NCBI RefSeq assembly: GCF_002086275.1 | Contig: NZ_MVHT01000045.1 | Span: 1 to 49,872 of the forward strand | From: Mycobacterium intermedium | Lineage (GTDB): Bacteria > Actinomycetota > Actinomycetes > Mycobacteriales > Mycobacteriaceae | DNA: 49,872 bases | Direction of reading: 5' to 3' | Part shown: in pieces, positions 19,532 to 27,837 of the stretch | How positions within the stretch are numbered: position 1 is the first letter of the stretch | Layout: each line of letters starts with the position of its first letter | Made by a program: the position numbers and the translations under genes | The notes under the pieces: model-generated | The model's input: only the letters and a program-made list of their open reading frames with translations | What the model was told of the DNA's origin: nothing | Databases searched by the model: none

Positions 19532-21742
19532 TCACCGCGGGAAGCTGAACTCCAGGGTAGTTCCGCGCGGAGTGGTTTGGATGTTCATTGATTCGCTGAT
19601 CGCCTTCATCAACACCAGTCCGCGCCCACTATTGCCGGGATGGGGGGCTGGTGGCTTCCAGGAACCGGTGTCGATGACGCGAGCACGGATCTCGTCGTCG
19701 GCGAATTCCGCCTCCAACCGCATGGTTCCGACGTCGTGTCCCTGGTAAGCGTGTTCGACGCAGTTGGTGCAGGCCTCACTGAGCACCAGCACGATGTCGT
19801 TGACTTTTTCGTCGCTCACGTCGCCTGCCGTCAGCCAGGACGTCAGCCGATGCCGGATGCCGGCCAATTCTTGTGCGCTGGCGGGTGTTTCGACAAGCAG
19901 GGGTGCGAGTCGGTGGCGATAGACCACCATCGCGACGTCATCGTCGTAGCCACCCGGCGGAGCCAGTTGCGTCAGCACGACGTCGGCGACGGCGCTGATG
20001 GGTAGCGCCACCGAGTCCGCCAGAACGGTGGCGACCCGTGCGAGGCCCTCATCAATCGATTCGTGCTTGCGCTCCACCAGGCCGTCGGTGAAAAACATCA
20101 GCGTCGAGCCCGGCAGCAGCACCCGGGAGGCTTGGGGGCGGGTTTCATGTCGGCGTACCGCAAGCGGCACCGACCGGGCATCGGTCAGGAAAATTGGCTC
20201 CGAGACGGACTCGGACTCCGGCCCGACGAGCACGGCCGGCATATGGCCGGCATTGCTGTACTCCAGGACTCCGCTTGGCGTGTCGAGTATCGCCAGGAAC
20301 ACCGTCGTGCAATAAGCGTCCGGGATCAGTGCCGCGGCCGCATCCAGCTGCTCGAGCAGCAGCCCCGGGCGGGCGCCGGTGAGCAACAGGGCGCGTGCTG
20401 AGCTGCGCAGCTGACCCATGATGGCAGCGGCCGGCAGCCCGCGGCCCACGCAGTCGCCGACCACGATGCCGATGCGGTGGTCGTCGATCGCCAGTACGTC
20501 ATACCAGTCGCCGCCGATCTCTAGCGGCGGGACGGCGGGTTCATATCGGACGGCGAACCCTGCCGGCGGCTCGACCGGCGGCAGCATCGCGCGTTGCAGG
20601 GTCAGCGAAGTCTCGCGTGCGCTCTCGAATTGCCGCACATGCTGGATGGCCAGGCTGAGATGCCCGATGAGGACCGTGACCAGCAGCCTGTCCTCGGCGA
20701 TCACATAGCGTGGCACCCGAAGTTCCAGCCACAAGGCCACGTCTGCGGCCCCGGACAGCACCGCGACCAATCCGTGGGCCTTGCCCGGAGCATTCGGCCA
20801 TTGCACCGTCCTTGCCGTCAGTGGCAATTGGTGACGCGCATCCAGAAATGTCTGCCGCAGCAGCGGATCAAGTTGACGCCAAGATGTTTCGGCGGGGCTG
20901 CCGGCTACCTGGACGGTCGGCTCGCCGTCACCGGCGGGCCACATGACCGCGACCACCCGGTGGACGTCGACCGCGGTCCGGCACTCTTCGAGGGTGATCG
21001 CCAATACCTCGGAGACGCTCTTGGCCACGCCGACGGCGGTGGCCAATCGCAGCACCGCGCTCTCCCGGGCCGCAAACGCCCGCTCGGCGGTGATGTCCCG
21101 GACGGTGCCGACGTACACGTCGCGGTCGGTGGCCGGGCCGCGAACGGCGTTGATGCTCGTAGCCACCCACACGAGATGGCCGTCTCGGTGCCGGACCGGT
21201 GTTTCGTACTGGGCGCTGCCCTGGGATCGGACCAGATCTTGTTGCTGGGCAGCGGTTTTCTTGTCGACGAGCCAAGGGTGTGGCCACTTGTAGGGCAAGC
21301 CTTCTGGGGAGAAGCCGAGGATTTCGGTGAAGGCATTGTTGATCTCGATCACCGCCCCGTCGTGGTCGGCGACGAAGAAGCCTTCTTGCAGCGAGTTCAC
21401 CAAGGCGGTGCGGAATCGGTCGCGGTCGGCCAGACCTTCGGCGCGGGCCCGTTGTTCTTCGTAACGCCTTGTGCCGTCGAGGAATCCGCGAGTCGCGATG
21501 TCCAGCGTGGCCAACGTCTGCAACAGGAATTCCAGGGAGTTCCCAGGGCGGGCTTCGGAGTCAGCCTCCAGTTCGGCGAGGAACCGGAAGTGGCTTTCGA
21601 TGATGTCGAGAATGCTGATCTGTTCCTGCAGCGCCCGTCGGCCAAGTTCGTGGCCCACGGCCAGGCTGTCCTCGTCGCGGGTGTCCAGGTAGGCGCGCAA
21701 CGCGGCGACATACTGCGTCTGGAAACCGTCGGCGTCGGTCAT
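19532..21742 (-). CDS. RsbU_N-PAS-GAF-PP2C-HATPase hybrid phosphatase/kinase
   Basis: A 736-residue cytoplasmic signalling protein. An RsbU-type helical N-terminus (about 1-105) is followed by a PAS domain (about 115-235), a GAF domain (about 235-380), a SpoIIE/PP2C phosphatase (about 395-600) with GGDWYDVL, VGDCVGRGLPAAA and FFTDGL metal-binding motifs, and a C-terminal anti-sigma-type kinase (about 610-736) with LSEACTNCVEHAY and GRGLVLMKAI. It can in principle both dephosphorylate and phosphorylate an anti-anti-sigma factor. It resembles M. tuberculosis Rv1364c but has an added RsbU_N part and GAF and lacks a C-terminal STAS domain. Last gene of the rsb operon, overlapping the RsbX-like gene by 4 bases. 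Confidence 0.9.
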   Translation of the reverse strand: MTDADGFQTQYVAALRAYLDTRDEDSLAVGHELGRRALQEQISILDIIESHFRFLAELEADSEARPGNSLEFLLQTLATLDIATRGFLDGTRRYEEQRARAEGLADRDRFRTALVNSLQEGFFVADHDGAVIEINNAFTEILGFSPEGLPYKWPHPWLVDKKTAAQQQDLVRSQGSAQYETPVRHRDGHLVWVATSINAVRGPATDRDVYVGTVRDITAERAFAARESAVLRLATAVGVAKSVSEVLAITLEECRTAVDVHRVVAVMWPAGDGEPTVQVAGSPAETSWRQLDPLLRQTFLDARHQLPLTARTVQWPNAPGKAHGLVAVLSGAADVALWLELRVPRYVIAEDRLLVTVLIGHLSLAIQHVRQFESARETSLTLQRAMLPPVEPPAGFAVRYEPAVPPLEIGGDWYDVLAIDDHRIGIVVGDCVGRGLPAAAIMGQLRSSARALLLTGARPGLLLEQLDAAAALIPDAYCTTVFLAILDTPSGVLEYSNAGHMPAVLVGPESESVSEPIFLTDARSVPLAVRRHETRPQASRVLLPGSTLMFFTDGLVERKHESIDEGLARVATVLADSVALPISAVADVVLTQLAPPGGYDDDVAMVVYRHRLAPLLVETPASAQELAGIRHRLTSWLTAGDVSDEKVNDIVLVLSEACTNCVEHAYQGHDVGTMRLEAEFADDEIRARVIDTGSWKPPAPHPGNSGRGLVLMKAISESMNIQTTPRGTTLEFSFPR

Positions 21743-22371
21743 GTCGTGCGGCCTCTATGACGCGCGGCGAGCACCATCGCATCGTCGGCGTCTTTGCTGT
21801 GTTTCACCAAAATCTGCTCGGCGATGGTGGTGGCGGAGGCGGCGAAGTCGACGTGGTCCAGGTGATCGTCGCTGATCCCGTCGGAGGCGATGACGAGCAG
21901 GTCACCAGGACGAATGGGAACGCATCTTGCCGGTGTGATCTCGGGATTCCGGAAGCCGACGATGCCGCCGGTCAGACGCACGCTGGAACGGATGTCCACC
22001 CCGCTGACGGCCTTTGCCACCAGGTTGGCCGTGACGTTTCCGATCCCGGTCCAGGTCAGCGTGCCAGCCGCGAAGTCGATCCGTGCCAGCGTCATCGCCG
22101 CCCCCCTCGTGCCGCCCAACACCCGGTGGCAGAGCTGCATCAATACTTCCAGCCGCTCCCCGCGCGCATTCTTCAGTGCCTCCACCGCTGATGTTGCCGC
22201 ACTCGCGGCGGGCGGACCATGACCCAGCCCATCCAGAACGCCGAACAGAGCGGCATCGTCGTCGATCGAGACGGCCAGCGACTGGTCGCCAGACTCGTGC
22301 TCGCCGGGTCGTGGGCGACCTGCGGTCGCCCATTCGACGGGCCCGAAGCGACCACTGTCACGCATGGTCAT
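21739..22371 (-). CDS. RsbX-like PP2C serine phosphatase
   Basis: A single-domain PP2C/SpoIIE phosphatase of 210 residues. Metal-binding aspartates lie in GVLDGLGHG and VIASDGISDDHLD, and a serine/threonine phosphatase core lies between them. In the Bacillus stressosome, RsbX resets the system by dephosphorylating RsbR and RsbS. The gene order here (R, S, T, then this) gives it the same place. ATG 22371 overlaps the RsbT-like stop by 4 bases (ATGA) and is preferred over an upstream in-frame start at 22395. Its own stop overlaps the next start in the same way. Confidence 0.87.
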   Translation of the reverse strand: MTMRDSGRFGPVEWATAGRPRPGEHESGDQSLAVSIDDDAALFGVLDGLGHGPPAASAATSAVEALKNARGERLEVLMQLCHRVLGGTRGAAMTLARIDFAAGTLTWTGIGNVTANLVAKAVSGVDIRSSVRLTGGIVGFRNPEITPARCVPIRPGDLLVIASDGISDDHLDHVDFAASATTIAEQILVKHSKDADDAMVLAARHRGRTT

Positions 22372-22778
22372 ACACGGGTCGGGACCCATTTCCACATCTC
22401 GACGACCGTCCCGCTGCCCAACTTGGACTCCACGATCAGCCGGTCCATCAACCGGCGCGCTCCCGGCAGCCCCATGCCGAGGCCACGCCCGGTCGAATAG
22501 CCGTCTTCCATGGCCCGCTCGATATCGGCGATCCCCGGACCTTCGTCCTCGGCGCGTACCACCAGGGCCTTACGTCCCTCACGCTCGGCGACAGCGACTC
22601 GAACCGCGCCGCGCCCGGCATAGCTGGTGATGTTGCGGGCGATCTCCGAGATCGCGGTGGCGATCATTGTCACGTCGGTCAACGTGAACCCGAGTTCTAG
22701 AGCGAGCTGATGGCCGGCTTTGCGTGCGGCAACGATGTCATCGGGGTTGTTGATCGCAACCACGTTGTCATCCGCCAC
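22368..22778 (-). CDS. rsbT: RsbT-like serine/threonine kinase (HATPase)
   Basis: A 136-residue GHKL-fold kinase. The N-box SEIARNITSYAG (Glu45, Asn49) is nearly identical to that of RsbT, followed by DEGPGI (about 78-83) and the GRGLGMGLPG lid near 96-105. In stressosomes RsbT phosphorylates RsbS and RsbR on stress, is released, and activates a PP2C phosphatase; the PP2C hybrid two genes downstream is the obvious candidate. It overlaps the RsbS-like gene by 11 bases at its start and the RsbX-like gene by 4 bases at its end. Confidence 0.88.
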   Translation of the reverse strand: MADDNVVAINNPDDIVAARKAGHQLALELGFTLTDVTMIATAISEIARNITSYAGRGAVRVAVAEREGRKALVVRAEDEGPGIADIERAMEDGYSTGRGLGMGLPGARRLMDRLIVESKLGSGTVVEMWKWVPTRV

Positions 22779-23157
22779 CGTCGCGCCCGATCATTGATTT
22801 CCCGAGGCCGCGTTTCTTTTCCAGCAGCGCGATGCCTTCTTCCAGGTCCAGCGCCGTGCTCATGTCGTCGAAGGCCAGTCCGAGTTGCACCATCGCGAAA
22901 GCCACTTCGGGCTGCAGACCCACGATGACGGTGTCGGCGCCGCGCAGCCGGGTCATGTGGGCGATGGTGCGCAGGGACCGAGCTGCGAACGAGTCCATCA
23001 CGTCGATGGCGGTGAGGTCGACGACGATCCCTTGTGCCCGAGATTGGCTGACCCGCTCCATCAGGTCTTCGCGCAGCCTCTCGGTATCCGAGTCGGTCAG
23101 TGCGGCTTGAACAGTGGCGATCAGAACCGCGCCCTGTTTCAGAATTGGTACTGGCAT
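22768..23157 (-). CDS. rsbS: RsbS-like STAS protein
   Basis: A 129-residue single STAS domain. The phosphorylation loop reads DLTAIDVMDSFAARSL and conserves the RsbS serine (Ser56 here). RsbS forms the stressosome core with RsbR and holds RsbT in check until phosphorylated. MPVPILKQG at 23157 is the typical RsbS start; the frame extends upstream but without family similarity. It lies 28 bases downstream of the RsbR-like gene and overlaps rsbT by 11 bases. Confidence 0.88.
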   Translation of the reverse strand: MPVPILKQGAVLIATVQAALTDSDTERLREDLMERVSQSRAQGIVVDLTAIDVMDSFAARSLRTIAHMTRLRGADTVIVGLQPEVAFAMVQLGLAFDDMSTALDLEEGIALLEKKRGLGKSMIGRDGGG

Positions 23158-23185
23158 GGCTGCTCTCGGTGTGTGCCTGCTGGGA

Positions 23186-24070
23186 TCAGTCGCTGGCCCG
23201 GGTGACTTCGTAACCCAGCAGCCGTTCGGCCTCTTCGATGCCGCCCTGCAGGTCACCGACGGCGTTCATCTTCGACAAGTCCAGCCCGATCGTCACCAGG
23301 GTCAGCGCGATCTCGGACGACAGGCCGGTGATGATCACGCTGGCACCCATCAACCCCGACGCGTCGACGGTCTGTACCAGGTGGTTGGCCACGGTCGAGT
23401 CGATGGTGGGCACACCGGTGATGTCGATGACGACGACCTTGGCGCGGTTGGCGCGAATGGCCCGCAGCAACTGTTCGGTGACCTGGCGGGCGCGCTGACT
23501 GTCAAGCACGCCGATGATCGGCAGAATCAGCAGTTGCTCACGCACCTGCAGCACTGGGGTGGACAGCTCGCGAATGGCTTCCTGCTGTTGGCGAATGATG
23601 CGCTCGCGTTCCTGGACGAAGCTGACGCCCACGGTGTTGGCGATGCGGTTGGCCGCCGGTTCATAGGCATCCAGAACGCGATTCAGCATCTCGAAGTCGG
23701 TCTGGTACTTCTCGAACAGCGATCGCGCCAGCACGTCGCGCAGCAACAGCACGATGCCCAGCACCTCGTCGGTTTCGACGCCCCGGGGAATGATTCGTTC
23801 GGACAGGTCGCGTGCATAGTCCTGCAGCGCCTCGACGCTTCCCGTCTCGAGCACCTCGACGTAGTTGTCGTACACGGCGGTCGCCTCGGAGAATATTTCC
23901 TCGGGCGTCATCGCGGTCAGCAGTTCCGCCTCGGTGATCCTGCGCGCCCATTCCTCACGCAAGCCAGTTCGGTTGCGTCTCAAGTGCTGGACCAACTGAG
24001 GCAGCAAACCTTCACTGACCGTCTGCGCGGTCGCCGTGGTGCTGTTGGAATCCGAGGGCAAATCTGACAT
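23186..24070 (-). CDS. RsbR-like stressosome sensor protein
   Basis: A 294-residue protein. Residues 20-165 form an all-helical non-heme globin-like RsbR sensor region (LRRNRTGLREEWARRI, followed by long helices and ERERIIRQQQEAI). Residues 170-285 form a STAS domain with the phosphorylation loop IDITGVPTIDSTVANHL. The Ser225-Thr226 pair aligns with the RsbR phospho-threonine region, and a second Thr occurs in EIALTLVTIG. RsbR paralogues make up most of the stressosome and sense the input. ATG 24070 starts the operon; the leader to the divergent rsfB is 182 bases and I find no clear SigF promoter on this strand. Confidence 0.87.
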   Translation of the reverse strand: MSDLPSDSNSTTATAQTVSEGLLPQLVQHLRRNRTGLREEWARRITEAELLTAMTPEEIFSEATAVYDNYVEVLETGSVEALQDYARDLSERIIPRGVETDEVLGIVLLLRDVLARSLFEKYQTDFEMLNRVLDAYEPAANRIANTVGVSFVQERERIIRQQQEAIRELSTPVLQVREQLLILPIIGVLDSQRARQVTEQLLRAIRANRAKVVVIDITGVPTIDSTVANHLVQTVDASGLMGASVIITGLSSEIALTLVTIGLDLSKMNAVGDLQGGIEEAERLLGYEVTRASD

Positions 24071-24252
24071 GGGACCTCCCAAGGCCTCCCGAGTGCGCAT
24101 CGCTTTTCGCGGGCCGCACTTCCCTATGGGGAGACTAGCCTGAACACCACAGCGTTTACGTGTTGAGGTGTTCTTCTTCTCGCAGTTAGCGTGGCGGGTT
24201 AGGCTTGCAACACGCTTGGTCACACGTCAGGCCCGGAGTGAAGGATCGCGCA

Positions 24253-24621
24253 TTGTCAGCACCTGATTCGATCACCGCCACGGTCGCGGACCACGATGGA
24301 GTCGCTGTGCTCAGTGTCGGCGGCGAGATCGACCTGGTCACCGCCCCGGCCCTCGAGGAAGCCATCGGCGCAGTGGTAGCGGACAATCCGCAGGCGCTGG
24401 TGATCGACCTCTCCGCGGTGGAGTTTCTCGGCTCGGTGGGACTGAAGATTCTGGCGGCCACGTTCGAGAAGCTTGGTGACAGCGCCGAATTCGGCGTGGT
24501 GGCACGCGGTCCGGCTACCAGGAGACCGATTCACCTGACCGGCCTGGACAAAACGTTCCCGCTGTACCCAACACTGGATGATGCGCTCACCGGTGTTCGG
24601 GACGGCAAGTCGAACCGCTAG
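24253..24621 (+). CDS. rsfB: anti-sigma factor antagonist (STAS)
   Basis: A 122-residue STAS protein very close to M. tuberculosis RsfB, a regulator of SigF that binds the anti-sigma factor UsfX/RsbW when unphosphorylated. The phosphorylatable serine is Ser61 in VEFLGSVGLKIL. The start is TTG 24253 (SAPDSITATVADH follows), preceded by GAAGGA about 8 bases upstream; a longer ATG frame from 24205 lacks similarity. It is divergent from the RsbR-RsbS-RsbT-RsbX-PP2C operon, so an upstream signalling module and a SigF antagonist share one control region. Confidence 0.9.
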   Translation: MSAPDSITATVADHDGVAVLSVGGEIDLVTAPALEEAIGAVVADNPQALVIDLSAVEFLGSVGLKILAATFEKLGDSAEFGVVARGPATRRPIHLTGLDKTFPLYPTLDDALTGVRDGKSNR

Positions 24622-24981
24622 CAGCGCACCTCAAGGCGCGACTCTGGAACGGCCCCGGGATAACGGTTTCGTCACGAATCAAGATCACGTTCTCTTAAGG
24701 ATCTGGACGGCTTTCTAAGAGATCTCATTATTGGCCCGCTGATTTGGCGATCGCTTAACAAGAATTGCCACATCCGTTGCACGTGTCACGCCATCGAGCC
24801 CCGATGACCGGATGCCGCTGTTCGTTGAGCGCGAACAACATCCGCGCGCCGCGTTAGCCTTCGCTACTTTGGATTTCGGGACCTCGGGCGGTCCCTTGCC
24901 AGACTGTGGTGTTTCATCGCTGCTCTACGTGGGCGGCGCTCACCACGCGAAATCTAAGTTCGCACATTCGAAGGAACCACT
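24622..24981. other. 360-base intergenic region upstream of the hemophore gene
   Basis: No convincing gene. The first 150 bases are relatively AT-rich. They hold a 7-base inverted repeat (TCTCTTA at 24691-24697, TAAGAGA at 24716-24722) overlapping a GAGATCTC palindrome (24719-24726), so a regulator site is plausible. Nothing resembling an IdeR iron box was found. Confidence 0.4.
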
Positions 24982-25380
24982 ATGAAATTCAGCAGTATCG
25001 TCGCGCGCCGGCGAGTTGCCGGTGTCAGCGCCGGTTGTCTGCTCGGGGGAATGGCAATGGGTGTTATCAGTGCGCCGATGGCGGCGGCTTCGCCCGATTG
25101 CAGTCCCGACGCTGTGAACGGCACCGTGTCATCCGTGCGCGGCGAGGCGGAGCAGTACCTTTCCGCCCACCCGGGCGCCAATCAGGTGGTTACGGCCGCC
25201 TACGGCCAGCCGCGTGGGGAGGCGGCTGCCAACATTCGCAGTTACTTCACCGCGCATCCCAACGAGTACTACGACCTGCGCGGAATCCTGTCGCCGATCG
25301 GGGAGACCGAGCGTCAGTGCAATGTGTCGGTGTTGCCGCCGCACTTGGAGTCGGCCTACCACGAATTCATGGCCGGCTGA
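24982..25380 (+). CDS. hemophore-related secreted heme-binding protein (Rv0203-like family)
   Basis: A 132-residue exported protein. An Arg-rich start (VARRRVAGV), hydrophobic core and APMAAAS cleavage region give a signal peptide of about 37 residues. The mature part has two cysteines, at the N-terminal end (SPDCSP) and near the C-terminus (RQCNVS). It carries the family pattern of YLSAHPGANQVVTAAY and YFTAHPNEYYDLRGI that marks mycobacterial hemophore-like proteins carrying heme to MmpL transporters. AAGGAA lies 9 bases upstream of ATG 24982. Heme binding itself is inferred from the family. Confidence 0.85.
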   Translation: MKFSSIVARRRVAGVSAGCLLGGMAMGVISAPMAAASPDCSPDAVNGTVSSVRGEAEQYLSAHPGANQVVTAAYGQPRGEAAANIRSYFTAHPNEYYDLRGILSPIGETERQCNVSVLPPHLESAYHEFMAG

Positions 25381-25413
25381 TTCGTTCGGACTGATTGTCC
25401 GACGAATCGCCGG

Positions 25414-25445
25414 AACGGCTCGCCACGATCGTGTGGCGGGCCGTT
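25414..25445 (+). terminator. intrinsic-type terminator hairpin after the hemophore gene
   Basis: A 13-base stem (AACGGCTCGCCAC / GTGGCGGGCCGTT, one T-G wobble) with a 6-base loop, followed by TCCCTTT. A second, weaker hairpin (25381-25406) lies immediately after the stop codon. Confidence 0.7.
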
Positions 25446-25467
25446 TCCCTTTGCACGTGCTGATGCA

Positions 25468-25995
25468 ATGATCACCAGCGTGGATGTGGATCATCCCGAA
25501 GATGATCAGCGGTGGGATCAACGCGTGCGGCATGAAACAGAGGCCGAGCGGCTCGACCGCAACTGGAATAGCCTCCTGCAGGAACTGCGGGTGGTGCAGA
25601 CCGGTGTGCAGTTGCTCACCGGTTTCTTGCTAACGCTGCCGTTCCAAGAGCGTTTCAACATGTTGAGCGACGAAATGCGGGTGGTCTACCTGGCGACGGT
25701 GGGTTGTTCGATTGCTGCGACGGTACTTCTGATCGCCCCGGTGGGCATGCACCGCTTGCTGTTTCGTCGACACCGCCTTGTCGTGCTGGTATCCGCTGCC
25801 CACCGGTGCGCGTACGTGGGGCTGCTGCTGCTCGGTCTGGCATTGACCGGGGTGGCGATCATCATTTTCGAGGCGGTCGCGGGCACTGCGGCGGCTCTAA
25901 TCGCCGGGGGCTGTGTTCTGGCGTTGTTCGCCGTGGCCTGGGTCGTGCTGCCGTTCGCGTTGCGTACCCGCAATCTCCAATTGCCAGGCGAATAG
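25468..25995 (+). CDS. DUF6328 family membrane protein
   Basis: A 175-residue protein with a charged N-terminus (about 40 residues) and four membrane helices (about 48-62, 72-95, 105-128 and 135-160). The DUF6328 signature ELRVVQTGVQLLTGFLLTLPF (cited by edges, residues 35-55) and the conserved FQERF segment are present. Function is unknown; members are widespread in actinobacteria. ATG 25468 follows the terminator by 22 bases. It lies upstream of the topoisomerase IB gene, but a SigF-like site between them suggests separate expression. Confidence 0.82.
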   Translation: MITSVDVDHPEDDQRWDQRVRHETEAERLDRNWNSLLQELRVVQTGVQLLTGFLLTLPFQERFNMLSDEMRVVYLATVGCSIAATVLLIAPVGMHRLLFRRHRLVVLVSAAHRCAYVGLLLLGLALTGVAIIIFEAVAGTAAALIAGGCVLALFAVAWVVLPFALRTRNLQLPGE

Positions 25996-26014
25996 CCGGT
26001 CAACAACACACGAG

Positions 26015-26041
26015 GGTGTGAACCATTGGCTGCGCGGGTAA
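26015..26041 (+). promoter_or_regulatory. SigF-like promoter for topoisomerase IB
   Basis: GGTGT (26015-26019, one mismatch to GGTTT), 16 bases, GGGTAA (26036-26041). It leaves a leader of about 25-30 bases containing a good AAGGAG ribosome site before ATG 26075. Confidence 0.45.
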
Positions 26042-26074
26042 TTCCCGTGTGATTGATGGGATTTAAGGAGCGAT

Positions 26075-27139
26075 ATGCGACTGCGTCGCAGCGTGCTGGA
26101 CAAGCCGGGGATCAAACGCAAGCGCCGAGGCAAAGGCTTTGCGTATCACGCGCCCGACGGTCGGCTGTTGTCCGACCGGAAGGATGCCGAAACCCTGCAA
26201 CGGATCAAGGAATTGGTCATTCCGCCGGCATGGAAAAACGTCTGGATCGCGCCGTATCGCAACGGCCACATCCAGGCCGTCGGAACCGATGCGGCCGGGC
26301 GACGACAGTACCTGTATCACCAAGCGTGGCAGCAGGAGCGGGCCGAGGAGAAGTTTGACCGCGTGCTTGAGCTGTCCAAACAGTTGCCCGCGTGGCGGGA
26401 GCATATCGCGCGGGACCTCGGTGGCCGGGGTCTGACGCGTGACCGGGTGCTGGCGCTCGCGTTGCATCTGCTCGACCAGGGGTATTTTCGCGCCGGCGGC
26501 GAGGAGTACGCCGAGGAGCACGAGTCCTACGGGTTGTCCACCTTGCTGTGCGAACACGTGACGGTGCGACGCAGCGTGGTCGAGTTCGACTTCCCGGCGA
26601 AAAGCGGAGTGCGGCGCACGTGGGAAATCGAGGACCCGCAAGTGGTGCGAGCGGTGGGCGCGCTCGTCCGGCGCACCGACTGCACCGAACGACTCTTGGT
26701 GTGCCGCACTGCAAATGGGTGGACCGACATTCGATCCGATGATCTGAACGCGCGATTCAAGGAGTTGGTCGGTGATGACTACAGCGTCAAGGACCTGCGC
26801 ACCTGGCACGGCACCGTGCTGGCGGCGGCGGCATTCGCCGACGCCGACCCGGCGGTGTCGCAGCGGGTGGCCAAACGAGTGGAATCGGCAGTAATGAAGG
26901 AAGTCGCCGAGGAATTGGGCAACACGCCGGCGGTGGCACGTGGCTCCTATGTGGATCCGCGGGTGGTGACGGGTTATCGACAGGGCATGACGATTGCGAA
27001 CGCGGCGCGCCGCGCGGAGCGGGCCCGTAAACCAGCCGCTGGGCAGGAGATCCTGGAGAAAGCGACGCGGACGCTAATCCGCCGAGTAGCCAAGAGCGAC
27101 AGCTCATCTGGCGCACAGCAACTGGCAAAGACGGCATAG
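26075..27139 (+). CDS. DNA topoisomerase IB (poxvirus-type)
   Basis: A 354-residue type IB topoisomerase that relaxes supercoils by a 3'-phosphotyrosyl intermediate. The compact poxvirus/bacterial TopIB layout is complete. It has an N-terminal beta domain (residues 20-80, IPPAWKNVWI) and catalytic residues in QYLYHQAW, the KDLRTWHGT Arg-x-x-His motif, and the nucleophile Tyr292 in GSYVDPRV. The basic N-terminus (IKRKRRGKGF) probably aids DNA contact. Bacterial TopIB is accessory and absent from M. tuberculosis as far as I recall. The next gene (PAS-ANTAR) follows after 11 bases, suggesting co-transcription. Confidence 0.93.
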   Translation: MRLRRSVLDKPGIKRKRRGKGFAYHAPDGRLLSDRKDAETLQRIKELVIPPAWKNVWIAPYRNGHIQAVGTDAAGRRQYLYHQAWQQERAEEKFDRVLELSKQLPAWREHIARDLGGRGLTRDRVLALALHLLDQGYFRAGGEEYAEEHESYGLSTLLCEHVTVRRSVVEFDFPAKSGVRRTWEIEDPQVVRAVGALVRRTDCTERLLVCRTANGWTDIRSDDLNARFKELVGDDYSVKDLRTWHGTVLAAAAFADADPAVSQRVAKRVESAVMKEVAEELGNTPAVARGSYVDPRVVTGYRQGMTIANAARRAERARKPAAGQEILEKATRTLIRRVAKSDSSSGAQQLAKTA

Positions 27140-27150
27140 GTGAGCTAGCC

Positions 27151-27834
27151 ATGCCTTCGCTCGAGCGCGGCCGTTGTCCAGATTCCGAATCGGTTGATGG
27201 ACACGACACGGTTTTGGGGACCGGCGAATACATTGTGCGTGTGCCTGCCGACTCGATGCGGAGAAAGCACCGCTGGTCGCCGGCGGGTCGATTTCGCTAC
27301 CTGTCGCGCATTGACCGTTGGGAATGGTCTGACGAAGTCGCCAAGATGCACGGCTACCAACCGGGCTCGGTCACGCCGACCACCGCGCTGCTGCTTTCCC
27401 ACAAGCATCCCGACGACATGCCGAGCGTGCTCGACCTGATCAAGGAGGTGCGCCGCCACGGCACCGCGTTCAGCAGCCGGCACCGCATCATCGACACGGC
27501 CGGCAGCGTGCACGTGGTCGTCATGGTGGGAGACAGGATCGTCGACAAAGACGGCGTCCCCGCCGGCATCGCGGGCTTCTACGTCGACGAGACTCAGCAG
27601 TACCAAGCCGACGTGCAGGCGCGAACAACCGAGGCGGTGCAGGAAATCACCGCTCGCAAGGCCGTCATCAACCAAGCCCTGGGCATCATGATGGCGCGGT
27701 ACGGGGTAGGCGCCGACATCGCGTTTCAGCTGTTGACGCGCATCTCACAAGACTCGAACACGAAGCTTCGGGTGGTCGCCGAGCGCCTTGTCGCCGAAAC
27801 GAGCGCGGGCGCCCCGCCGACGGACTTCGGATGA
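27151..27834 (+). CDS. PAS and ANTAR domain RNA-binding regulator
   Basis: A 227-residue protein. A PAS fold spans about 50-155 (RFRYLSRIDRWEWSDEVAKM is cited by its edges; GVPAGIAGFYVDET is the last strand). A linker helix leads to an ANTAR domain at about 165-220 with ARKAVINQALGIMMARYGV. ANTAR domains bind tandem hairpins in nascent RNA and prevent termination; the PAS part is the likely sensor. Many mycobacteria carry several such genes controlling lipid and redox genes. It lies 11 bases after the topoisomerase gene and ends 3 bases before the convergent AraC-type gene. Confidence 0.87.
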   Translation: MPSLERGRCPDSESVDGHDTVLGTGEYIVRVPADSMRRKHRWSPAGRFRYLSRIDRWEWSDEVAKMHGYQPGSVTPTTALLLSHKHPDDMPSVLDLIKEVRRHGTAFSSRHRIIDTAGSVHVVVMVGDRIVDKDGVPAGIAGFYVDETQQYQADVQARTTEAVQEITARKAVINQALGIMMARYGVGADIAFQLLTRISQDSNTKLRVVAERLVAETSAGAPPTDFG

Positions 27835-27837
27835 CCC

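Noticed and set aside
20594..21760. Plus-strand open frame of 388 residues
   Set aside because: It lies opposite the PP2C hybrid, whose PAS, GAF, phosphatase and kinase motifs are unmistakable. Long antisense frames are usual in GC-rich genes.
24906..25394. Plus-strand frame overlapping the hemophore gene
   Set aside because: It is another frame of the hemophore gene, which has a signal peptide and family motifs.
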